Below, piece by piece: positions 31,436-44,140 of a stretch of DNA of 64,000 bases (within the stretch, counting starts at the first letter, position 1; each line of letters starts with the position of its first letter). The notes beneath the pieces are model-generated. The model was not told the DNA's origin. It made no database searches and worked only from the letters and a program-made list of their open reading frames with translations. A program made the position numbers and the translations under genes. This stretch comes from Nicotiana tabacum (taxonomy: Eukaryota; Streptophyta; Magnoliopsida; Solanales; Solanaceae): the NCBI RefSeq assembly GCF_000715075.1, contig NC_134082.1:195847948-195911947 (forward strand). Reading direction: 5' to 3'.

Positions 31436-32731
31436 TGATAGTAGGCTAGATTCATGTAATTTGGCGACTGTTTATGCCCCAACTTGACTATGCTTCACTC
31501 TTCTAGGATAGTTAAATGATGATAAAATGGCTCTAATTGTGAGTTTCATGTTTTGCAGGAGCGAGTTGCGCTTATGAGAACTTAGGACAGTGGTTGGAGC
31601 TAAATTAAAGCAAAGGAAGCCCCTCGGAGCTGAGTACGTTGAAAAATAAGAGAAAAGAAGAGATGAATGATGACCCAACTTAGCACGGCCATTAGTGAGA
31701 CCACGCTAACCCAGGAATTCGAGGCAGAATACTATGCCATATGCGCGGTCATTAGCACGCCCACGAGCGCGGCCGCGCTAGTCCAGTTCGGAACATATAA
31801 TTCAGGGGTAAACTTAGAAGTTCGGGGGTAATTACACTTAGCCTATAAGAGGTCCAGCTCACCCAAAGGGACATTATTAAGGTTTTTACAGCTTAGTTGA
31901 AGGCAAGGAGAGGCAAGAGGCAAGGAGGATAATTCAACATCGAGTTCTTCCTTTCTTCCTTGTGTATTTTACCTTTTATGATGAATTTTGTTGTTGCTAG
32001 TATGAACACATTTATGAGTAGCTAAATATTTAGTCTAGGATTTGATGGAACCTGTTGAAGGATGAACTTCATGTTATGCTATAATATTTGCCCGGTTTAA
32101 TCTCTATTTGTTTAACCACATTCTTGTTAAAGTTAATTAATAGGATCCTCAATTAGATGTGCCTATTTAGTATGCATTACTCGAGAGAGAGTGCATATTT
32201 AGGTAATTGTTGAACAACACCACTCCCAAAGTATATGAGGGATCAATAACCGAGATTTTAAAGGTGGGATTAGGGATAACGAAACCTTGGGTGCGATCTA
32301 AAGTGAGTTGTAATAAAAGCCAGCTAGCACAAATTGGGAGAGTGCATCTAATAAATTGTCATGATTATTCGGGAGAGATTTACGGTAATAAGAGTGCTCA
32401 TGATCGATAGAGACGATTAGGCGAATCTGTGCGAAACATAACAGGAAGGGATTCCATCAATAGGGAAAATCATAACCTGAGATCCTTCTCTTATTTGCAT
32501 ACAACCCGGTCATAGTTAGATTTTAAGTTACTTGCTTTCATTCAGTTATAGTTAGTAAACAACTCTAATTGTTATTCAAAATATCTGGGAAGTTAATTAT
32601 GAAGAATTTAGTGAGTCTAATGAGAGTAATTGGTAGGTTAATCCCCTGTGAATTTAACTCTAGACTAAATACTCGGATTATATTTGTAACACCTGTATGT
32701 CCTTTTTATAAGGGATAGTTGGGCGTGATCA
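31436..32731 (+). repeat. Gypsy-C 3' LTR, copy 2
   Basis: A 1296-bp match of 26961-28195, ending GGGCGTGATCA, followed by GGTAG and copia sequence. It includes ~55 bp (32341-32395) missing in copy 1. Confidence 0.8.
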
Positions 32732-32790
32732 GGTAGAACAAAAAGTACTGTGAGGAAATGGCAGTCTAGATTACTTAGCAATAGGACATA

Positions 32791-33471
32791 CTATACAATG
32801 TGATCTTGCATAGGAATATGAGGTAAACTACTAATATTTTGTAGAACTTTCAGAGGTGCATAGCCTAGTATCTTGTGCCACAAAGACACAATACAACTCT
32901 CAGTAGACTTAGTATGGATTGCCTTATTGTTACTAGAACTAGAGACAGTATTTACCGAAGATACTAGACTGGTACTTGGCTTTGCAACCTGCAGCTGCAC
33001 TGAGTCCTTAGAGACATATGGCTTCAGGATATAGAGCCCAAAATCTTTCGTACCAATCCCCATTACCTTCCCACTCAAGAGATCCTGAAAAAGACAGAAA
33101 TCAGGAAAAAATGCAACAAGGCATCTCAACTCTTTTGTTAGATTTGAGACTGAAAACAAGTTGTACTTGGAGTCTGGAATGTATAAGACATTCTGTAATA
33201 ATTTAGTTTTGAAGCTTGTGGAAACACCAGTATGACTAATGGCAATCTGTTCACCATTAGGAAGATGAACCTTATTACTATCTATATTAGTCAGATCCTT
33301 GATTTCACTTAGTAGTTGGGAATTATGTACCATATTATTGTAGGCCCCTGTGTCTACTATCCAGTTACCATTAACTAGATGAGACATGGAGGTTGTTATG
33401 GTACCTTTGGTTTTCATAGTTGTTGCATTTGCCACATATTCTACCTGCTTTTCTTTGCTCAGCATTTGCAA
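32791..33471 (-). CDS. Copia-2 protease and GAG-pre-integrase domain
   Basis: A 226-codon frame with an intact copia protease site WIVDTGAYNNMVHN near residue 35. Protease-core sequence follows (KVHLPNGEQIAISHTG, LQNVLYIPDSKYNLFSVSNL), then LWHKILGYAPLKVLQNISSL of the pre-integrase domain. The zinc Cys pair after HIV is lost to a frame change compared with the duplicate at 28196-28540. Confidence 0.82.
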   Translation of the reverse strand: MQMLSKEKQVEYVANATTMKTKGTITTSMSHLVNGNWIVDTGAYNNMVHNSQLLSEIKDLTNIDSNKVHLPNGEQIAISHTGVSTSFKTKLLQNVLYIPDSKYNLFSVSNLTKELRCLVAFFPDFCLFQDLLSGKVMGIGTKDFGLYILKPYVSKDSVQLQVAKPSTSLVSSVNTVSSSSNNKAIHTKSTESCIVSLWHKILGYAPLKVLQNISSLPHIPMQDHIV

Positions 33472-33540
33472 GATCTGATCATATTGGTCTTGAGTAAAAA
33501 CTGGAGCAGGGGAGGAAAACTGAGGAGGAGGATCAGGAGT

Positions 33541-34514
33541 TTAGAATCCTCGAGCAATGGATGCATTGGTCACCTGATGACCTGGATAACCTGTTCTCTT
33601 GGTCTTGAAATCAGCAGGATATCCACGGAGCTTATATGAGGAATCCTTGGTATGACCTTTCAGGTAACAATAGTCACATTGTAGTGTAGACCTCCCAAGA
33701 TTGTTTCTAGGTTTGAAAATACTATTTCCATTCCCAAAGCTAGCCTTACTCATCAGTGTTGCAGAATCACCAATGCCAGCACTCAGAGCTGCATTATTTC
33801 TCCTTTGACTCTCAACATTAACTATCATAGCATAGGCTTAGCTAACATTTGGAAGTGGTCGAATCATAAGAATTAGATCTTTAGCATTATCAAAGGAGTC
33901 ATTTAGACTAGTCAGAAACTAATACAATTTCTGTAGTTGATAGTGTTTTGCATGCTGCTTGGATTAATGGCATCCACATGAAGGATGAGGAACTAGGGCT
34001 TCATACTCATCCCATAACTCCCTGAGAATCGAGAAATATTCAGATACAGTTAGCAGATTTTGAGTTAGCTTTGAAATCTCCTTGTAAAGGTAGAATGATC
34101 TAGAAGCATTCACTTTATCAAATCTCTCATGAAGATCTTCCCAGACCTTGTGTGCATTAGAGGCATAGATTACAATACTCTGTAAATTTGGAGCAACAGT
34201 GTTCATTATCCACGCCAAAACAATAGCATTACATCTATCCCAGAGTTCATGAAGCTCGCATCATATAGCTCATTCCTACAGGTTCCTAATACAAAAGCTA
34301 ACTTGTTTTTGCCATGCAACTCAATTTTCATAGATCTACTCCAAAGAGAATAATTTTTCGAACCTCGAAGTTGAATTGAGATAAGAACAACACCTTGAGT
34401 ATCAGAAGGATAAATATACAAAGGATGATTGTGATGAACTAAGTCGAGGTTCTGTGTATCTGATGATGACGATGTAACAGTAGTCGAAGTAGATTCGTTT
34501 TCATTAATTGCCAC
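33541..34514 (-). pseudogene. Copia-2 gag
   Basis: The start is the ATG at 34514 (MAINENESTS). LYIYPSDTQGVVLISIQLRG and KNYSLWSRSMKIELHGKNKL are the typical copia Gag N-terminus. Then 33964-34218 has IMNTVAPNLQSIVIYASNAH and VWEDLHERFDKVNASRSFYL. 33541-33828 carries the knuckle CDYCYLKGHTKDSSYKLRGY with its last Cys changed to Ser. Frameshifts lie near 34210 and 33830-33960. Confidence 0.8.
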
Positions 34515-34752
34515 AGTAACTTCGTAGATTTGTAAATTGAAGAAAACTACTTACTCAAATTGTTGCTGAAATTCAGAAAAGTTGTGAATTTGCTCAAAAT
34601 CAGCAAACCTTAGCTTGAAGACGAAGTTGTATATTCGATTGTAATTTGAAGCAAATTCTGGATTTGAAACCGCTCAAACATCTCAATTGTACCTTCTCTT
34701 CAATCGTCCTCCATTGTTGAACTCGTCGGAGTTGAGTCGAGCTCTGATACCA
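34515..34752 (-). promoter_or_regulatory. Copia-2 leader and primer binding site
   Basis: This is the 5' untranslated leader. The primer site TGGTATCAGAGCTC (- strand, ending near 34752) matches initiator tRNA-Met and abuts the LTR. Confidence 0.8.
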
Positions 34753-35039
<287 letters not shown>

Positions 35040-35314
35040 ATATACCAACTTCTCAACATGTTTTGAACATTTGATGTCTATTCGTACAAAAGATCTATAG
35101 AAGAGAGGTCAAAGAGGTTTACACTCAAAACTTTCGTGTAGGGGTGTCAATGGTTATTTAAAAACCGATTGAACCGACCGAACCGCACCGAACCGATTTT
35201 TAGTTTTTTTTTTAATAAAATCGTAGGTTTTTATATAAATTTGTACCCGTACCGAAAAATTAGGATAGGTTTTTTATTTTATTTAAAGAACCGAAGAAAT
35301 AAGTTAGCATAACC

Positions 35315-35316
<2 letters not shown>

Positions 35317-35369
<53 letters not shown>
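35317..35369. repeat. (TA)n microsatellite
   Basis: About 52 bp of TA repeats in the left subterminal part of the hAT element. Confidence 0.97.
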
Positions 35370-35372
<3 letters not shown>

Positions 35373-35994
35373 TATCAAATCTTAGGTCTTGGGCCTACAA
35401 GTATTTAATATCCAAAGTACCTACTTTTAAAACCTATTTTCCCTAAGACTATTTCGATTGGAATTTGGAACCACTGCCGGCGTTCTTAACTTTGCAGCAA
35501 AGCACAAGGTTTGATTTCTTTCTCTTGGATGCCTATTAGTTTCTCTTATTCAACTATGCATATTGCATAGTATATCAAAGTAAAGTTTGCACAAACAACT
35601 CAAATTGGCAATATCAAATTTAAATGAGTACTTCTGTTAAGTTATTACACGCAACGTTGCGACTAGTATATGATGCTTTCATATGCTACCATCACTGATT
35701 TGTTAGTCTTATTTGTCTGAAATTTTATCACTTAAAGACTTAAAAATATAGAATATTTACGTGTACAAAAACGCAATAACTAGTAGTAAAATATCTTACA
35801 TTGTCCTTTATATTTTGTTATAAAGCACTATTTTATTTATATTTTTTTATAAGGAGAATTTTCACTAGAGCAATATTGCTATCACAGTTTAAAGACATAT
35901 ATTTTGAACTTGATAATCTTACTTTTTGGAATCTTCATTCTTTCTTTTAGTTACTAATAACTTAGTTTTGATTTATTATAACAGGTTGAATTTA

Positions 35995-38285
35995 TGGAGC
36001 AATCTCTTCAATAGAATATCTCTGATCATGGCAATGCGGAAAATAGTACAACAGGTTCTAAAGCAGGTATTCCTCCCCGACCACCTCAAAAACGAAAAAA
36101 GACCAATCAAAAAGTCCCTCAAAAGAAAAATAGTGATCATGGGTCAGAAGCTTGGCATCATTTTACTAGAATTGAAGGAAGTGAACCAGTTAAGGCTGCA
36201 TGTAATTATTATAAAAAAGAAATTGTCGCTTCAGGGCGAAATGACACTTCGGGCATGTGAAATTATCTAGATAGGTGTAAATTATATCCTTACAGAAGAG
36301 AAAAAAATCAAAAATCTATAATTGATTTTACCATCAAAGGCGAGGAAGGTGATAAAACAGAAGTTGGTAAACTAAGGCATCTTAATGTAGAGGAAATTAG
36401 AAATGCCCTTGTTGCCATGGTTATTATTGATGAATTACCATTTAAGATTGTAAAAGGGGAGGGTTTTAAGAGATATAGTAAAGTACTTGAACCTAGATTT
36501 ATCATCCCTTCAAGGAATACAGTTGTAAAAGATTGTCTAGAGCTTTATATGAAAGAGAAATCCATTTTGAAAACGATAATTAAAAATCATCGTGTGTGCC
36601 TTACCACAGATACTTGGGCATCAATTCAAAATCTTAATTACATGTGTCTCACAACACATTGGATTGATGATGATTGGTTGTATCAAAAGAGAATTTTAAG
36701 CTTTCAGCTTATTGAGAGCCATGCGGGAAGGATTATTGCTAGTTCTATTGAGGAATGTTTAATTAATTGGGGAATTGAAAGTGTTCTTACAGTAACAGTA
36801 GACAATGCAAGTTCTAATGATACATGCCTTGATTACTTGATGAAGTGTATTAAGTGAAAAGATTCAATTTTAGACAGCAAATACATGCATGTCAGATGTG
36901 CAGCTCACATTGTTAATTTAATTGTAAAAGAAGGTTTAGCAGAGCAAGATAAGGCCATTATTAGAATTCGAAATGCAATAAGATATGTGCGATCCTCTCC
37001 TGCCAAGTATAATTTGTTCAAAAAATGTGTTGAGAAAGAGAAGATTTCATGGAATCATCTTGTTTGTCTTGATGTTGATACTAGATGGAATTCCACATAT
37101 AAAATGTTGGAACATGTTGAGAAATTTGAGAAAGCTTTTGTAAGGATGGAATTAGATGATACAAATTATAAGAAGTACTTTGATGGAGGTTATAATGGAG
37201 CCGGAGATGAAAAAAAAGAGACAAAAAATAATAAAGATAAAGGCCAAGAAATTATTGGATTTTCTAATATGAATGATATTAGTAATTTTTGTGAAGAATT
37301 GAGAGATGGGAGGAAGAAGTCAGTGAATAAGAAAAAAGAGATAAGAAAATCATTGGCCCTCCTAAGCATAAAGATTTTCAAGTTGCAAGATGCTTCGCAA
37401 AGTTCTTAAAGTTATTCTATAATGTGACATTGAAGTTTTTAGGCTCATTGTATACTACTTCTAACATTTTTTTCCGTGAATTGGTTGGTGTTTATTCTGC
37501 AATTGGATCTCTTTCCCTTAACGAGGATGATGGCATGAGAAGCATGGCACTAAAAATGATGGAGAAATTTGACAAAAAAAATTGGTCTTTAATAGTAAGA
37601 CCAATTATTTGTTGTTTGTTGCTATTGTGTTGGATCTGCGTTTCAAGTTAGAATATGTTGAGTTTTGCTTTGGTGAAATGTATGGTCATGATAATATCTT
37701 AATAAAATCAAGGATTGCTAGTGTGACAGAGTGTCTGGATAAGTTGTATCATGAGTATAAGAGATTATACATATTTGAACATGAGAAATTTGAAGATTTA
37801 ACTTCTAATGAAGTTTCTCATGGCATGGATATTGATGAATGTGATAAAAGTTTAGACTTTCTTGATTCTCAATTCGCAAAGCGCCTAGAATCACAAAAGA
37901 AACAGAGAATGCATCGGAGGTAGCCAAATACTTGAATGATGAGTTGGTTGAAAAGAGAAATGAATTTAATCTATTGGCTTGGTGGAAAGGAAATATAACT
38001 AAATTTCCTATTCTCTCAAAGTTGGCCAAGGATGTTCTAGCCATTCCAGTGTCTACTGTATCGAGTGAACAAGCTTTTAGTACTAGTGGTCGTGTAATTG
38101 ATTCATTTAGGAGTTCTTTAACTCCTAAAACTGTAGAAGCTCTTATCTGTGAGCAAAACTGGTTGCGTTCTACTCCTATTGATTTACGTGAATCGCTGCT
38201 TAATATTGAAAGTCTTGAAGAGATTGAAGAAGGTAATAAGATTTTCTTTACTAATTTAATTATTTTCTTTATTAGTGAAAGATGA
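35995..38285 (+). pseudogene. hAT transposase (BED finger, RNase H-like core, dimerisation domain)
   Basis: Broken reading of a plant zf-BED/hAT transposase. The N-terminus from ATG 35995 has a basic PPRPPQKRKKTNQK patch and a BED finger starting SEAWHHFTRIEG. The finger's second Cys is replaced by Tyr, and a stop follows. The core is 36417-36857 (CLTTDTWASIQNLNYMCLTT with the first catalytic Asp; TVDNASSND with the second) and 36885-37409 (HVRCAAHIVNLIVKEGL, DVDTRWNSTYKMLEHV). 37424-37923 is the DUF4413-like part, with a frameshift at ~37600. 37932-38285 has the C-terminal dimerisation motif (LAWWKGNITKFPILSKLAKD, STVSSEQAFSTSGRV). At least three stops and two frameshifts are present. Confidence 0.9.
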
Positions 38286-38953
38286 CAATATTCATTAAGT
38301 TAATTTTGTTTGCTTTACTCTTTGCAGATTGTTTGAATTCAGCACCAACCATTATTGCTAATTTTGATGACTAATTGTTCATGACTCACTTGTAAGAGAA
38401 CCAAATTAATTAGTTTCATCACATGTTTTTTTTTTAATAAAAAAATGACAATTTACTTTTCTCTTTCTTTACAGATAGAAGGTGAGTTGATGTTCCTGAT
38501 GGTATCGTCGCTGTCTCACTGCCTTATTAGATCAATTATAAGTTTGGTTATTTTATGTCATTTACAAAGTTGACCGTTAACAATCAAATTCTTATCATTA
38601 TATTATACGTGCTTGGTTGCAGGTGTCAATGACAGTATGTCAATGTAATAGTGCTATTTTTCTTTAAAATTTTAGCATGTCTTGGTTAAGCTGAAACAGC
38701 TGTAACTGGAAAATGGTGGGTGTTGGCATCCATATATCCCTCCTTTCTGCAGTATTATCCAATTTGTGCATGAACTACATTTTAGCTTTCTAAACAAATA
38801 TATCTGATAGCCTTTAGTTGTTTATTTGTCTCCGTCAGCTTAATGTCTTTTTGAATTGTCTGGAGTTTTTGCTACATTATCCTTCTATTCTCTGCGAAAA
38901 ACTTGGAGAACCAGATACCTTCCGTTTTATTTTAGTTGATATTTTTTATTCTT

Positions 38954-39066
38954 GCCGAGGGTCTTTCGGAAACAACCTCTTTACTCTCCAGGGTAGGGGT
39001 AAGGTCTGCGTACACTCTACCCTCCCCAAACCCTATTTGTGAGAAATCACTAGGTTGTTGTTGTTA
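38954..39066 (+). repeat. RTE LINE / TS-type SINE 3' tail
   Basis: The segment contains GGTAAGGTCTGCGTACACTC and ends in (GTT)n. It matches the reverse complement of 61038-61160, the end of the RTE fragment in this window. The same tail is known for tobacco TS SINEs. I could not find the SINE's pol III boxes upstream. Confidence 0.7.
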
Positions 39067-39101
39067 TTTTATGAGTATGTACTTATTTAGAGTAATTTAT
39101 A

Positions 39102-39352
39102 CTCCCTCCGTTCCAATTTATGTGAACCTGTTTGACTGGGCACGGAGTTTAAGTAAAAAATGAAGACTTTTGGAATTTGTGGTCCTAAACAAGTCCAAAT
39201 GGGGCCCAAAGTATTTGTGTGGTTATAAAAGCTTCTCATTAAGGGTTAAAGTTGTAACTTTAAGCTAAATTGTTACCAAATTTAGAAAGGGTTCATTCTT
39301 TTTGAAACGGACCAAAAAGGAAATAGGTTCACATAAACTGGAACAGAGGGAG
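39102..39352. mobile_element. Stowaway-like MITE
   Basis: The 251-bp element has ends CTCCCTCCGTTCCAATTTAT and its inverted form, flanked by TA on both sides (39100-39101 and 39353-39354). It lies inside the right part of the hAT element. Confidence 0.93.
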
Positions 39353-39551
39353 TATTTTGTATGTGACTCTTATATGGCATTTTAAAAATTTACCGAAAAT
39401 TAACCGAACCGTATCGAAACCGAAGAGAAACCGAAATGATTGACACGGTTTTGAAAAGTCCAATTTTAGTTATAAACATAGAATAACCGAAAAATTGATA
39501 TGGTATATAATTTATAAAATAACTGACCGAACCGAACCATTGACACCCCTA

Positions 39552-40531
39552 CTCTCGTGCTTAGGGCTGAGTGGAATGGACCACCTGTAATATCCATTAA
39601 ATATATTAGGGGACACTTTTTTTCTACTTAAACTTTTTAAGACGTTTCATTCCATATACTAATGAGATTTCCTGCTTGTTATAGTTTTGAATTTCAGATT
39701 CTTAACATTGGTTTAGCTCTAACACACAGGAATCTTGGAGCAATGGTAACGTTATTTCCATATGACCTATAAATCGCGAATTCGAGTCGTGAAAACTGTT
39801 ATTAATACTTGCATTAGGCCTAGGTTGCTTACATCACACCCATAGGTGGTGCATTCCTTCCTCGAACACTATATAAATACAAAATACTTTGTGCACCGGG
39901 CTGTACCGGTTTAGCTTAAAGTCTTTTATAAAAGGATAGTTGAATGAAATTGAAACCCCTTGAAATAGGGACGACAGAAATGTAAATTGAGGTCTTCTCT
40001 CTTGCTTGTCTCTATTTTATATTTATGAACTCTTCTTACCCACTTGAGAATGCAAAATACGTAAACAAAATAATAAAGATAATACCAAAAAATTGCATTC
40101 CCCCCTGTCTTTTAAAGGAAACAAAATGAAAAATTAGGTCTTCATACTTTATTTTCCTTCATCTAGCCTTAATGTCCTGCGAAAAAAAGAAAACCTTCCA
40201 AATACAAAAGGTGAAACTCAAACATGGTAACGAGCTTATCAAAATATAAATAATTAATTTTTATCCAAGTAATAAAAATTGTCCTAAAGTTCAAATTTAT
40301 TCGGAAGTTTCATACTTTCATTTGTGGAAAGTGACTTTTTAAAAAATACATGATCTAAAAGTTGCCAGTGATATAATCTGTACGCTTATTCCTCAACTGT
40401 AAATCAATAAAGCAGGCTTGCCACCACATTAAACTAAGCTTACCTAAAGATAATTTAATTTATTTCTTGAAACCTATTTGTGGAAAATGTCGATGACTCA
40501 ATAATTCTACCAAATTAAAGGCATGCCCAAA

Positions 40532-40595
<64 letters not shown>

Positions 40596-41293
40596 AATAA
40601 AATAATAATTCGATCCATTTGATCGAAGAAATAACTTGATGAAGAGTGGGCAAAAGTCCCTTTGTGGAGTACATCGGATAAAGACAGGGAAGGGGTCCAA
40701 TAAAAAAGTAGTAGCTACATCCTACACGAATGATTCTCAGCATAATTTAGGCCAACAATCATGAAAGTCTTTATCTTAATTATCCTACTAAAATGGAGGA
40801 TTACCTGAATTTAGGGCCGAAGATCATCTTAAGATTAGATCAAATGTGTCCTTAACAAACTTATATAAGAAAATATCAGCACAATCAACATAAATTTGTA
40901 CACATTAACTTTGATCATCACCTACCCGCTATCAGCTCGGGGGTTTAGTGCATTGGAATCGAAGCATGTTATGATTTTTTAGGGTCAGGAGGGCACAAAG
41001 GCGGAGTTTCTAAAATGATAGAAATGACACCACATAGCTCTACTCTAACAGCTTGTTTGGATGATTATTACGTATCGTTTTACAATGAATCATATCGTAC
41101 TGTATTATATTATACGGTATTGTTTAATAAATACAATGTTTGGAAAGACTGTATCGTTTGCTATCGTTTCATAATATCATGTACCAGCAATATTAAGAAT
41201 AAACTTGTAATATTATAAAGAAAAATTATGATACGACGCAAAATTATTATATAAAAAGATAGGGAAAAGGATAAAATAAGATTATTTATTAAT
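39552..41293. other. gene-free AT-rich spacer
   Basis: No credible ORF and no long repeat matching elsewhere in the window. It contains a ~60-bp (TA)n tract (40534-40593). A stretch at 41045-41190 with repeated TATCGT/GTATTGT words might be part of an old MITE; I cannot define its ends. Confidence 0.6.
40534..40593. repeat. (TA)n microsatellite
   Basis: About 60 bp of pure TA repeats. The frames across it encode only alternating Tyr/Ile and are not genes. Confidence 0.98.
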
Positions 41294-42039
41294 TGTCACG
41301 ACCCGGATTTCCCACCCTCGGGAGTCGTGATGGCGCATACTCGTGAAAGTTAGGCAAGCCGCGTAATATAGAATCTCTAACTCTTTTATTTAGCCTTTTT
41401 AACAATTTAAACTAACATGTGACTAACAGTGAAATATTAACGATAAATAGATACAAGCGGAAAACGTAATCTGGTAAATTAACCATAAACAGTACAACAA
41501 TGCCAACATACGTCTCTACCCGGAATCCGGTGTCACAATATCACGGACTGTCTAGGAATACTACATATAATTGTCTGAAAAGAAGGTAAAATCAGTCTCG
41601 GAAGCAAATGGAAACAGAATACACATAAGGATAGAAGAAAACGCCGAGCATGCGGACGCCTGCAGGACTACCTCGGGATCTTTAACTGGACTGAAGGCAA
41701 CCACCCAATGCTACAGTCCAAAAGCTGCCGCTCCGGGATCTGCACGTAGTGCAGAGTGTAGTATCAGCACAACCAACCCCATGTGCTGGTAAGTGCCTGG
41801 CCTAACGCCGGCAAAGTAGTGACGAGGCTAGGACCAGACTACCAAATAAACCTGTGCAGTTATATAATATGCAGCGAAAAATAAAACAGGAACAAACACG
41901 TGAAGATAGGAGGGGGTACATGCTGTGGGGAAATATCAGTACCAACAACAAATTAAGAGGAAAGCATAAGAACAATTTAGAATTTACAGCAAAACAATAA
42001 GGACTCGTATCCAATCTATAAACACTTCGTATTACCAAT

Positions 42040-42975
42040 TGTAACGGCGCACAACCTGTTCCCAAAACATGCTAACTCTGTTGCAGCATGCAACCCGATC
42101 CATATCATTTATCACTGTTACAGCGTACAACCCGATCCAATTATATTATTGTTGCGGCGTGCAACCCGATCCAAATATAATATTGTTGCGGTGTGCAACC
42201 CGATCCAAATATAATATTGCTGCGGCGTGCAACCCAATCCAAATATAATATTGTTGCGGCTAGGGGTGTTCATGGTTCGGTTTGGATCGGTTTTTCCCTA
42301 AAAAGAAACCAAACCAAGTAAGTCGGTTTTTTAAATATTAGAACCATACCAAACCAATTAAGTCGGTTTTTTCTCGATTCGGTTTATGTTTGTTTTTTCG
42401 GTTTCTTCGGTTATTTGTCGATTTTTTCTTAAATATAAGACATACACTACCAAACATACATTTCGGCGACCACATTTTCAACGTAACACTATCAAATCAA
42501 TTGCCCTTTGAGAAATCTATTATTTACCAAGATATATTGATGATAATTGAATCAAATAGTGATAAATAATTTAAGGACTCAATTAAAAATATATTATTTT
42601 TAACATGAAATAGATTCTTACACTTAACAAAAGAAAACTACCCATTAAGCTTGAATGTAAAGGTAAAGAACTGTACTAAAAGTGCAAACGATTAATATTT
42701 AGTATAAATTTTTTAAAACTTTGTATAAAACTATACATATATATAGGTGTAATAATAAATTTAAAAATAGCTACTCCTATATTAGATTTGGTTCGGTTTT
42801 TTTTAATTAAAACCAAAACCAAACCAAATTTGATCGGTTTTTAAATTTCAAAACCAAAACCAAATCAAACCAAAAAGTATCGGTTTTTTTTGGTCGGTTT
42901 GGTTTGGTTTTCGGTTTGGTTCGGGTTTTCGGATTTTTATGAACACCCCTAGTTGCGGCGTGCAACCCGATCCCA
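42040..42975. repeat. ~34-bp tandem repeats in the Gypsy-B 3' LTR (interrupted by a MITE)
   Basis: Six or seven units of the type TTGCGGCGTGCAACCCGATC plus an AATATAATA spacer. Each has the near-palindromic core TTGC-GGCGT-GCAA. The MITE at 42261-42951 splits one unit. The matching array in the 5' LTR is at 59560-59729. Confidence 0.85.
42261..42951. mobile_element. 691-bp non-autonomous hAT MITE
   Basis: The ends are TAGGGGTGTTCATGGTTCGG and its inverted form, with a perfect 8-bp duplication GTTGCGGC (42253-42260 and 42952-42959). Subterminal GGTTCGG/GGTTTGG repeats are present. No coding frame. The ends share TAGGGGTGT with the full hAT element at 35139-39551, so a related transposase could have moved it. 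Confidence 0.93.
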
Positions 42976-43894
42976 TTATACATTTCAACACCAATCACAA
43001 CAAGAGTCCTGGTAAGGGATCAATAAATAAACAATACTATCCCGGCAAGAAAATCGACAGTATAAGTAAATACGTCCCGGCAAGGGAAAATCAGCTATAA
43101 CCAAACTTGTTTCAACATCTAACTACCTCAACTAGCACCAATACTCAATCATAAGTAATTTCCACGAGGATAATCATAATCCTTGTTCGACATAGAGAAT
43201 CAACAACTTAGGCATTCGTAGTATTTATTCAAAACACAACAATTTCCATTTAAGACTCACGGTCATGCTTGACACCAACGTATAGATACTCGTCACCATG
43301 TCTATACGTCGTACTCAACAAGTAACATGTAGAAAATAGGCTTCAACTCCTAATCCCTCAAGCTAAGGTTAGACCAAACACTTACCTCGATGCCACGAAC
43401 ACAATTCAAGCCTCTACTAATGCTTTACCACTTAATTCTACCACCAATTCGCTTGTAACTAGCCACAAGTTACTTAATTACATCAATAAATGCTAAATGA
43501 ATCAATTCTAATGCATGAAAATGAGTTTTCTAAAGTTTTTCCCAAAAAGTCAAAAATCGCCCCTGGGCCCACATGGTCAAAACCCGAGGTTTGAACCAAA
43601 ACCCGATTACCCATTCCCCTACGAACCCAAATATATAATTTGTTTTGAAATCGGACCACAAATCGAGGTTCAAATCTCCAATTTTTGAAAAACCTAGGTT
43701 CTACCCAAAACACCCAATTTTCCCTATGAAAATCATAGATTTTGAGTTGAAATCATGTGAAAAGATGTTAATGATTGAAGAAAACGAATTAAAATTGACT
43801 TATAATCAATTTGGAGAAGAAGTTGCCTTTGAAAAATCGCCCAAGAGTATTTTGATTTTGAAAGAGTGCGAAAAATGAAAGATTTTCGGCTAAG

Positions 43895-43904
43895 TTATAA
43901 AATT
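43895..43904 (-). promoter_or_regulatory. candidate LTR TATA box (Gypsy-B)
   Basis: On the - strand the sequence is AATTTTATAA, within ~20 bp downstream (sense) of the palindrome array. Confidence 0.35.
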
Positions 43905-43916
43905 GCAGGTTGGAGA

Positions 43917-44140
43917 TGTTGCAATTGCGAACCCAAACTTTTGCTAAGTTCGCATTTGCGAAAATGGGCTCACATTTGCGAGCTGGGAAATGCGACCAAC
44001 ATGTCGCATTTGCGACTACTGGCCACAAGCTGGGGGATCGCATTTGCGATTAAAACCCTCGCAATTGCGAGATAGGCTGGCCTGGGCTACTTTCGCAATT
44101 GCGACATAGCCCTCGCATTTGCGAGCCAGGCTTCGCATCA
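43917..44140. repeat. TCGCAWTTGCGA palindrome array (Gypsy-B LTR)
   Basis: Eight copies of TCGCATTTGCGA, TCGCAATTGCGA or close variants in ~220 bp. All have CpG in both arms and an AT core. Confidence 0.9.

Larger units (their letters stand above)
28560..32731 (+). mobile_element. Gypsy-C, 3' half, copy 2 (uninterrupted tandem duplicate)
   Basis: It repeats 102-853, 10872-11005 and 24975-28195 in order, without the two nested elements. It ends in an LTR at 31436-32731. It provides the empty target sites of both nested insertions. Confidence 0.88.
35139..39551 (+). mobile_element. hAT DNA transposon, full-length but decayed
   Basis: The ends are TAGGGGTGTCAATGGTT and its inverted complement. 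The flanking 8-bp duplication is CTTTCGTG (35131-35138) and CTCTCGTG (39552-39559), with one mismatch. Both subterminal regions are rich in CCGAACCGA-type repeats, probably transposase-binding sites. A hAT transposase pseudogene lies inside on the + strand. The element also carries a TA microsatellite (35317-35369), an RTE/SINE tail and a Stowaway-like MITE. Confidence 0.93.

Noticed and set aside
41045..41190. Possible MITE with TATCGT-rich sequence
   Set aside because: I could not find inverted ends or a target duplication, so it is mentioned only in the spacer entry.
42040..42975. CRISPR-like array (regular 34-bp repeats)
   Set aside because: It is a tandem LTR repeat with near-identical spacers in a plant retrotransposon and has no cas genes.
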